From Entomobacter blattae (GTDB lineage Bacteria > Pseudomonadota > Alphaproteobacteria > Acetobacterales > Acetobacteraceae), in assembly GCF_014672835.1 (NCBI RefSeq), contig NZ_CP060244.1, forward strand, positions 1,653,001 to 1,717,000: a stretch of DNA of 64,000 bases. The letters run 5' to 3'. Below, one piece after another: positions 58,609 to 64,000 of this stretch. The notes under the pieces were generated by a model. That model was not told where the DNA came from. It searched no databases and saw nothing but the letters and a program-made list of their open reading frames with translations. The position numbers were made by a program, and so were the translations under genes. The number at the start of each line of letters is the position of its first letter. Position 1 is the first letter of the stretch.

Positions 58609-59736
58609 ATGACGAACCATTTAGAAACCAAAAATTTAGAAGCTGAAGCACAGGCCTCTTCCTCTGCTCCTCATCGGCTGAATGTCTATTCACTCCTTCT
58701 TGAGCAACTCATCTCAGGGGAAAAGCTTTCCTGCACGCAGGCTGAGGAGGTGTTTGGCCAAATCTTGCAAGGTCATGTCCCCGATGCCATGGTGGCTGCC
58801 CTTCTTGTCGTTATGCGAACGAGGGGGGAATCTCCAGAAGAACTTGCAGGGGCAGTAAAGGCGGTAAGAGCCTTAATGCAACAGGTGCCAGATGTAGCCG
58901 ATAATGCAATAGATGTTTGTGGAACAGGGGGAGATGGGCAAAAAACCTTTAATATCTCTACCGCAGTGGCCTTTGTTGTTGCAGCCATGGGGGTGCCCGT
59001 AGCCAAGCATGGGAACAGGGCCTTATCATCACGTTCGGGAGCGATAGATGTTTTAGGGGCCCTGGGGGTTTTACCAGAAGGAAACCCTGTGGTTTTGTCT
59101 CGGCAGATCAGGCAGCATAATATCGCTTTTTTATCAGCGCCTTTGCATCATAAGGGCTTTGCTCATGTCAGCCATATTCGGAAAGCCTTGGGGGTAAGAA
59201 CCCTTTTTAACTTGTTGGGGCCCTTATGCAATCCAGCAGGGGTTAAAAGGCAGTTGGTGGGAGTATATGCTCCCCAATGGCTTTTGCCAGTTGCTCAGAC
59301 ATTTCATAATTTGGGAGCTGAAAATGTTATTGTCCTAACAGGAACAACAGAAAAAGGGGCTTTTACTGATGAGTTAACCCTAGCTGGGCCTAACAGGCTA
59401 GCGGTGTTAAGGGAGAAGGAAGTTTTTAATCTGACCTTTACAGCAGAGGATATAGGCCTTAAACCTGCTCCTGTTTCTGCAATAGCAGGGGGATCTTCTC
59501 AGGAAAATGCTGCAGCTCTTGAGCGGGTGCTTCAAGGCGAAAAAAGCCCCTATAGAGATATTGTCTTGTTGAATACTGTTTTTGCATTACAGGTGGCTGA
59601 AAAAGTTAATGTTATTAAAAATGGCAGTGTTGATAAAAAGTCCTTTCAGGAAGCCAGTGCTGCTGTAGCAAAAATTATTGACGAGGGAAAAGCCTTTAAC
59701 GTGCTGAATGCTTTGCGCCATACTCTGCTTACGTAA
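58609..59736 (+). CDS. trpD: Anthranilate phosphoribosyltransferase
   Basis: TrpD moves phosphoribose from PRPP to anthranilate. The conserved sites are DVCGTGGDGQKTFNIST near residue 102 (PRPP site), VAKHGNRALSSRSGAIDVL near 128, and RTLFNLLGPLCNPAG near 196. The 375-residue length includes a 35-residue N-terminal extension beyond the typical family start, with poorly conserved Glu/Ala/Ser-rich residues. The real start could therefore be downstream. It lies 50 bases after trpG. Confidence 0.95.
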   Translation: MTNHLETKNLEAEAQASSSAPHRLNVYSLLLEQLISGEKLSCTQAEEVFGQILQGHVPDAMVAALLVVMRTRGESPEELAGAVKAVRALMQQVPDVADNAIDVCGTGGDGQKTFNISTAVAFVVAAMGVPVAKHGNRALSSRSGAIDVLGALGVLPEGNPVVLSRQIRQHNIAFLSAPLHHKGFAHVSHIRKALGVRTLFNLLGPLCNPAGVKRQLVGVYAPQWLLPVAQTFHNLGAENVIVLTGTTEKGAFTDELTLAGPNRLAVLREKEVFNLTFTAEDIGLKPAPVSAIAGGSSQENAAALERVLQGEKSPYRDIVLLNTVFALQVAEKVNVIKNGSVDKKSFQEASAAVAKIIDEGKAFNVLNALRHTLLT

Positions 59737-59775
59737 AGGCACGAATTCTGGTTTTGTTTTTTGGTATTAAAGAGA

Positions 59776-60636
59776 ATGAACGAAAAACCCACATTGAATA
59801 TACAAACAAATATCGTTGGTCCATCAGACGATGAAGTACCAGATATTTTGTTACAAATTTGCGCCCGTGTAAGGTCAGATCTTGCTAAGAAAAGCCAGAT
59901 TACCCCTTTAAAGGAAATGGCTGCAAAGGCGGGGGATGTGAAAACGCCTTCCCGTGGTTTTGCTGCTGCCTTAAAGGAAAAAACGGCCAAACATCAGATT
60001 GGCTTGATTGCCGAAACCAAAAAGGCTTCCCCCTCAGCAGGGCTGTTATGTTCTCATTACAATCCGGCCTTAATTGCTCAAGAATACCAAAAGGCGGGGG
60101 CTGCCTGTATTTCAGTCCTTACTGAAGGATCGAGCTTTGGGGGTTCAGTAGAAGATTTAATAAAGGTAAAAGAGGCATGCTCTCTCCCTGTTCTTCGTAA
60201 GGACTTTATATTAGACCCCTGGCAGGTGCATGAGAGCCGCCTGGTCGGAGCAGATTGTATTTTGCTGATTATGGCTGTGTTAAAGGATGAAGAAGTCCAA
60301 GCCCTTGCCGAGCTTGCTGGAGCGCTGGGGATGGATGTGCTGATAGAAGTGCATAATGAACAAGAACTCAATCGTGCCCTTGTGTTTGATACGGCTCTTG
60401 TCGGCATTAATAATCGTAACCTCTCAACCTTAGAGATCGATATTGCCACTACAGAAAAGCTCGCACCTCAGGTACCACCCGATAAGATTATTGTATCTGA
60501 AAGTGGGATTAAAACGCATGAGGATGTTGTGCGCTTACAAAAGGTGGGTGCTAGTGGGTTTCTTGTGGGGGAAAGTTTACTGAAGCAGAAAGATAGAGGG
60601 GCTGCGGTGGCTGCTCTCCTGGGTAAAGCTGAGTAA
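59776..60636 (+). CDS. trpC: Indole-3-glycerol phosphate synthase
   Basis: TrpC forms indole-3-glycerol phosphate. The barrel motifs are [15 protein letters not shown] near residue 79 (first catalytic Lys), [10 protein letters not shown] near 115, [13 protein letters not shown] near 137 (Lys, acid), GINNRNL near 214, and [12 protein letters not shown] near 241. The start is ATG 59776 (MNEKP), preceded by AAAGAGA; the longer frame is not supported. The trpA, trpB and trpF genes are not in this window. Confidence 0.95.
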   Translation: MNEKPTLNIQTNIVGPSDDEVPDILLQICARVRSDLAKKSQITPLKEMAAKAGDVKTPSRGFAAALKEKTAKHQIGLIAETKKASPSAGLLCSHYNPALIAQEYQKAGAACISVLTEGSSFGGSVEDLIKVKEACSLPVLRKDFILDPWQVHESRLVGADCILLIMAVLKDEEVQALAELAGALGMDVLIEVHNEQELNRALVFDTALVGINNRNLSTLEIDIATTEKLAPQVPPDKIIVSESGIKTHEDVVRLQKVGASGFLVGESLLKQKDRGAAVAALLGKAE

Positions 60637-60647
60637 AAAGGCGCAGA

Positions 60648-61124
60648 ATGTCTTCTTTATCGCACCTTGATGCCTCAGGGCATGCCCGAATGGTAGATGT
60701 TTCGGAAAAATCGTCTACCCAGCGCAAGGCTGTGGCTCGGGGGAATGTTTTTATGGCCCCTGCTACGCTAGCTTTGATTTCTGAGGGGAAAATTCCCAAG
60801 GGAGATGTTTTTGCAACAGCAAGGATTGCGGGTATTCTGGCCGCCAAGAAAGTTCCTACGCTGATTCCACTTTGTCATGGGTTAGCGCTGTCTTCTGTTG
60901 TTGTTGATTTGGTTGCTGATAGGCAAACAGCATCGGTTAGGATTGAGGCCGAAGCCCGTGTGACAGGCCAAACAGGTGTGGAGATGGAAGCCTTAACAGC
61001 TGTCAGTGTTGCTGCTTTAACGATTTACGATATGTGTAAGGCCGTTGATAAAGCCATGAGGATTTCAGATATTCGTCTGGTCTTTAAATCCGGTGGAAAA
61101 AGTGGGCTTTATCAAGCAGAGTAG
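60648..61124 (+). CDS. moaC: Cyclic pyranopterin monophosphate synthase
   Basis: MoaC performs the second step of molybdenum cofactor synthesis, acting on the MoaA product. Motifs are [18 protein letters not shown] near residue 16, the Lys-Lys-containing [19 protein letters not shown] near 61, [27 protein letters not shown] near 107, and VFKSGGKSG near the end. The length of 158 residues is normal. It follows trpC by eleven bases, an order well known in alphaproteobacteria. moeA and lexA, expected next, are instead at 45-47 kb. Confidence 0.96.
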   Translation: MSSLSHLDASGHARMVDVSEKSSTQRKAVARGNVFMAPATLALISEGKIPKGDVFATARIAGILAAKKVPTLIPLCHGLALSSVVVDLVADRQTASVRIEAEARVTGQTGVEMEALTAVSVAALTIYDMCKAVDKAMRISDIRLVFKSGGKSGLYQAE

Positions 61125-61141
61125 AAGGGAAGCAGCAGAGT

Positions 61142-62140
61142 ATGATAACACGTTTGGTGATAGATCATCGTAACGCCTCTCCTGGTAAGCAGAATGTTTT
61201 GGGGCGTGCTTCGGTAAGGCATCCTGAAAAAATTGGCAAGGAGGATCATCTCTCACCTCCCAAGCCTGCATGGATACGTATTCGTCCCCCCGCAGCAGGG
61301 GGAAAACGGGCCGAAACCCAACAAATTATCCGTAACGCCGGTTTGACGACAGTGTGCGAAGAAGCGGCTTGTCCCAATTTGGGGGAGTGTTGGTCTCAGC
61401 GTCATGCCACGGTGATGATTATGGGTGATATTTGTACCCGTGGCTGCGCTTTCTGTAATGTGGCCACGGGAAGCCCGTCGCCGCTTGATGCAACAGAGCC
61501 AGAACGAATAAGCGAGATGGTAGCCCAACTTCAATTAAAGCACATCGTCATTACATCCGTCGATCGGGATGATTTGCCAGATGGAGGGGCTTCTCATTTT
61601 GCCAAGGTAATTCGTATTATTCGCCAGCAAAACCCGCAAACCAGTATAGAAGTGCTCACACCTGACTTCTTGCGTAAAGGGCGCGCTTATGAAGCTTTAC
61701 TTGAAGCAGAGCCCGACGTGTTTAACCATAATCTGGAGACAGTGCCGCGTTTTTATTCCACCATACGGCCTGGCGCGCGATATTATCAGTCCTTACGTTT
61801 ACTCGATGATGTTAAGCGCTTAGCGCCCCAAATTTTTACCAAGTCTGGATTGATGGTGGGGTTCGGAGAGGAGGAGCGGGAAGTTTGGCAGGTTATGGAC
61901 GATCTACGGGTTGCAGAGGTTGATTTTTTAACCATAGGACAGTATTTACAGCCTACCCGTAAGCATGCCCCTGTTCATTCTTATATCACGCCGGAAAATT
62001 TTTCTGACTATGCTCTAAGGGCCAAAAACAAGGGGTTTCTGCTTGTAAGCTCTTCTCCCCTTACGCGTTCCTCTTATCATGCAGATGCTGATTTCAGGAC
62101 ATTAAAGGAAGCCAGGGCTTTGGCAGTTGAAAAACAATAA
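61142..62140 (+). CDS. lipA: Lipoyl synthase
   Basis: LipA is a radical SAM enzyme that inserts two sulfur atoms into octanoyl-protein to make lipoate. The auxiliary cluster is [12 protein letters not shown] near residue 77, the radical SAM cluster [10 protein letters not shown] near 99, and the C-terminal RSSYHA ligand Ser is present near 316. Length is 332. The first 30 residues are variable, and the start could be internal. It follows moaC by 17 bases. Confidence 0.96.
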   Translation: MITRLVIDHRNASPGKQNVLGRASVRHPEKIGKEDHLSPPKPAWIRIRPPAAGGKRAETQQIIRNAGLTTVCEEAACPNLGECWSQRHATVMIMGDICTRGCAFCNVATGSPSPLDATEPERISEMVAQLQLKHIVITSVDRDDLPDGGASHFAKVIRIIRQQNPQTSIEVLTPDFLRKGRAYEALLEAEPDVFNHNLETVPRFYSTIRPGARYYQSLRLLDDVKRLAPQIFTKSGLMVGFGEEEREVWQVMDDLRVAEVDFLTIGQYLQPTRKHAPVHSYITPENFSDYALRAKNKGFLLVSSSPLTRSSYHADADFRTLKEARALAVEKQ

Positions 62141-62169
62141 ACAAATATAAAGGTAAAAGTGGTTTTCTA

Positions 62170-62619
62170 ATGCCGACACATGCAGAAAAACGTTTGGTCC
62201 ATTTTAGCCCTCAGCAGTTATTTGATCTGGTTGCAGATGTTGGCCATTATCCGGATTTTCTTCCTTGGTGCTCTGGGGCACGGGTACGCTCTCATCAGGA
62301 AAATGAATTGCTGGCAGATCTTACCATAGGCTTTGGCCCTTTTCGGGAAACCTTTACAAGTCGGGTTACTTTGGAAAAGCCTACATTTATTCGTGTAAAA
62401 TATGAGCAGGGCCCCTTTCGTTATTTAAATAATACTTGGAATTTTATTGAAGATTCTCATGGCACCTATGTTAATTTTTTTGTAGATTTTGAGTTTCGGT
62501 CTCGCATTTTACAAGCTGCCATTGGTGTGGTGTTTAACGAGGCTGTAAAGCTCATGGTTTCTGCTTTTATCAGGCGCGCAGAAGAGGTGTACGCCAAACC
62601 CATCAGTGGGGGAATATAG
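62170..62619 (+). CDS. COQ10/RatA-type START-domain protein
   Basis: The 149-residue protein matches the polyketide cyclase/START-like family that includes yeast Coq10 and E. coli RatA. Landmarks are FSPQQLFDLVADVGHYPDFLPWC (first 15 matched by FDLVADVGHYP) and the final VNFFVDFEFRSRILQAAIG. In alphaproteobacteria its gene follows lipA and probably supports ubiquinone binding or delivery. It starts 29 bases after lipA. Confidence 0.85.
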   Translation: MPTHAEKRLVHFSPQQLFDLVADVGHYPDFLPWCSGARVRSHQENELLADLTIGFGPFRETFTSRVTLEKPTFIRVKYEQGPFRYLNNTWNFIEDSHGTYVNFFVDFEFRSRILQAAIGVVFNEAVKLMVSAFIRRAEEVYAKPISGGI

Positions 62620-62926
62620 AAAGGGACAAGAGCGCCCAATCTTGTAGAAAAGGGCATATTTTCTTAAATAAGGGAAGAGTAAAAGGGTTTTTCTAGCCCC
62701 AATGAGAAGGCATTGTGGCCTGACAACACTGTGTTGTATAAAAGATACAAGAGGTAAATAATCACTATTATATCTGTGTTTTTATTGCACGCTTTGGAAA
62801 CCTTATACAGAATTATCTCGTTTCACTATCGTCTTAGGAACGAGTTCGGGTTAAAATAAATTCGATAGCCATAATCTTTATGGCTTATTCGTGCTGAATC
62901 TAATTTTGATGAAGGAATTAAAAAAT

Positions 62927-63280
62927 ATGAAACGTTTGTTTGGGATAACAGCTTTGACAGCTTCTGTCGCTTTGGCTGTACCATCTCTTGCTTTGGCCAA
63001 CCACACACCAAAACACCATACATCAAAACATCATGGTCAATATCATAATGGCAAATATGGTCATGGCCATGGCCGCTTTGCTCATGGTGGTGGAGATGCG
63101 ACAACTGCTGACCTGAACGCCCGTAGCCTTCAGGCTGCTCAGTCTGGTCAAGGTGCACCGGTTAATGGCGCCCCTGGTGGACTGCAGTCCTCTGTAACGC
63201 AGCCTGGTGGTGGGATGCCTTCAGAAGATAACACAATGGCACCTCCTCCTCCACCTCCAACCCCAGATGATGACGAATAA
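62927..63280 (+). CDS. Small secreted His-rich, Gly/Pro-rich protein
   Basis: A signal peptide (KRLFGITALTASVALAVPS, cleavage near ALA-NHT, residue 24) leads to a His-rich region with HTPKHHTSKHHG and HGHGHGRFAHGG (residues about 25-60), then a Gln/Gly/Pro part and an acidic tail after a run of six prolines. The His-rich part could bind metal ions such as Ni, Cu or Zn; this is inference. No family is recognised. ATG 62927 with GAAGGA upstream is preferred to the ORF start at 62891. Confidence 0.6.
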   Translation: MKRLFGITALTASVALAVPSLALANHTPKHHTSKHHGQYHNGKYGHGHGRFAHGGGDATTADLNARSLQAAQSGQGAPVNGAPGGLQSSVTQPGGGMPSEDNTMAPPPPPPTPDDDE

Positions 63281-63313
63281 TAGTCTCTGAGTATTGGTTA
63301 ATAGGCCTGCCAA

Positions 63314-63350
63314 GTAAAAATGGTATCCCTAAAAAGGATACCATTTTTAC
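63314..63350. terminator. Bidirectional terminator, perfect 15-bp stem
   Basis: GTAAAAATGGTATCC and GGATACCATTTTTAC pair perfectly around CTAAAAA. T-runs exist on both strands (the A-run gives a T-run for the opposite strand). It sits between the His-rich gene (plus) and the end of pncC (minus) and should stop both. Confidence 0.85.
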
Positions 63351-63862
63351 TTTGAAATGGCTTCTTCTACGAGTTGTAATCCTTCAATAGCGGCCTGAAT
63401 GCGAATGGCACTGCGAGTGCCAGAGAAAATCTTTGAACGTGCAAGAATATGGGGTTGGTTGTATAAAGTCACTGCAAACCACACCAGTCCTACGGGTTTT
63501 TCAGTACTTCCGCCTCCTGGGCCGGCAATACCCGTTACGGAAATGGCAATATGGGCTTGGGCTTTCTCAAGGGCTCCTTTGGCCATAAAAATGGCTGTTT
63601 CCTGGCTAACGGCTCCTACTGTTTTAAGCGTTTCTGCGGGTACACCAAGTTGGTGCTGTTTAAAGGAGTTCGCATAGCTTACAAACCCCCCTAATACCAC
63701 ATTTGATGACCCTGCATGATGAGTTAATGAGGCTGCAATTAAGCCTCCGGTACAGCTTTCAGCTGTAACAACATGCAGGTTCTGTTTTTGTAAGAGTGTT
63801 AAAGTTGTAAGGGAGCGCTGAATAAGAGGGGGAGGAAGGTCTTCTAAATCTTTAATAAACAT
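63347..63862 (-). CDS. pncC: CinA C-terminal family, nicotinamide-nucleotide amidase
   Basis: The 171-residue protein is the stand-alone C-terminal part of CinA, with TAESCTGGLIAASLTHHAGSS near residue 34 (catalytic Ser/Cys area), GGFVSYAN near 58, and ISVTGIAGPGGGSTEKPVGLVWFAV near 105. It deamidates nicotinamide mononucleotide to NaMN for NAD salvage. The CinA N-terminal domain is absent, as in most short members. In relatives its gene follows the COQ10-type gene, though usually in the same orientation. Confidence 0.92.
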   Translation of the reverse strand: MFIKDLEDLPPPLIQRSLTTLTLLQKQNLHVVTAESCTGGLIAASLTHHAGSSNVVLGGFVSYANSFKQHQLGVPAETLKTVGAVSQETAIFMAKGALEKAQAHIAISVTGIAGPGGGSTEKPVGLVWFAVTLYNQPHILARSKIFSGTRSAIRIQAAIEGLQLVEEAISK

Positions 63863-63891
63863 GGTTGATAGGGCCTGTTACAAATAATGGA

Positions 63892-64000
63892 TTAACTAGG
63901 TGGGGGAGAGTGATAAAGGGCCTGGTAAAGGGTAAAGTTTTGCCATACTTGCTTAATGTAATGCCGTGTTTCAGGGTAGGGCATGTTCTCTATCCAGTCT
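63892..64000 (-). CDS. C-terminal end of a soluble lytic murein transglycosylase (partial)
   Basis: Only the last 35 residues are in the window: DWIENMPYPETRHYIKQVWQ then NFTLYQALYHSPPPS. The W-I-E-x-x-P-x-x-E-T-R-x-Y-x-K-x-V pattern is the end of the SLT catalytic domain of Slt70-type transglycosylases. The gene starts beyond the right window edge. It is on the minus strand, upstream of pncC, and ends 30 bases before the pncC start. Confidence 0.7.
   Translation of the reverse strand, partial: DWIENMPYPETRHYIKQVWQNFTLYQALYHSPPPS

Overview
The window is a gene-dense stretch of a Gram-negative alphaproteobacterial chromosome, most probably from Acetobacteraceae. The evidence is gene order and family content: aroE-coaE-dnaQ; cysS-trmJ; ppx/gppA-rlmE-guaB-rsmB; uvrC-pgsA-lipoprotein-moaD-moaE; ftsB-eno-kdsA-pyrG-secG-tpiA facing ppiD-trpEGDC-moaC; and a LexA box of the alphaproteobacterial GTTC-N7-GTTC type. 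Base composition looks moderate to low in GC by eye. Several intergenic gaps hold decayed gene pieces. Together these suggest a genome under mild reduction, as in insect-associated acetic acid bacteria, but the genus is inference.

Layout. 1-4.0 kb: a RadC-like protein without JAMM metal ligands, N-formylglutamate amidohydrolase, aroE, coaE, dnaQ. 4-13.2 kb: a double cold-shock protein, a MATE exporter, cysS-trmJ, a truncated CBS/CorC relic, an HdeD-like membrane protein, a 1.1 kb gap with a decayed inverted trmJ copy, rpsD, prfC. 13.3-20.8 kb: a reverse-strand set (aldo/keto reductase, NUDT22-like Nudix, META protein), a secreted beta-propeller, a YdiJ-type FAD/Fe-S dehydrogenase and tRNA-Gln(CUG). 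21-26.5 kb: ppx, rlmE, guaB, rsmB-like. 27.4-31.7 kb: two divergent cation/proton antiporters and an orphan response regulator. 31.7-33 kb: a gene graveyard with a response-regulator copy, an EF-Tu fragment, a GNAT pseudogene and a 7-bp tandem repeat. 33-39.6 kb: xthA, a membrane dipeptidase, a gap with DnaA-box-like sites, uvrC, pgsA, a lipoprotein, moaD, moaE. 39.7-44.4 kb: a biotin locus (bioA divergent from bioF, a BioH-like esterase and a BioC-BioD fusion). 44.4-53.5 kb: mobB, lexA with its operator, moeA, rpmG, an FtsB-like protein, eno, kdsA, pyrG, secG, tpiA. 53.9-64 kb: ppiD, trpE, trpG, trpD, trpC, moaC, lipA, a COQ10-type START protein, a His-rich secreted protein, pncC/cinA and the end of a lytic transglycosylase gene.

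Function. Most genes are housekeeping: central carbon, tryptophan, CTP, GMP, KDO, CoA, biotin, lipoate and molybdenum cofactor synthesis, translation, and DNA repair. Molybdenum cofactor genes are scattered (moaC, moaD, moaE, moeA, mobB). Biotin synthesis is nearly complete, but bioB is not in this window. No mobile element, CRISPR array, phage or defence island was recognised. The most unusual points are the BioC-BioD fusion, the one-nucleotide gap between the bioA and bioF start codons, the metal-ligand-less RadC, the dispersed decaying copies of nearby genes, and the moeA-lexA/lipA arrangement, which looks like the product of an inversion.
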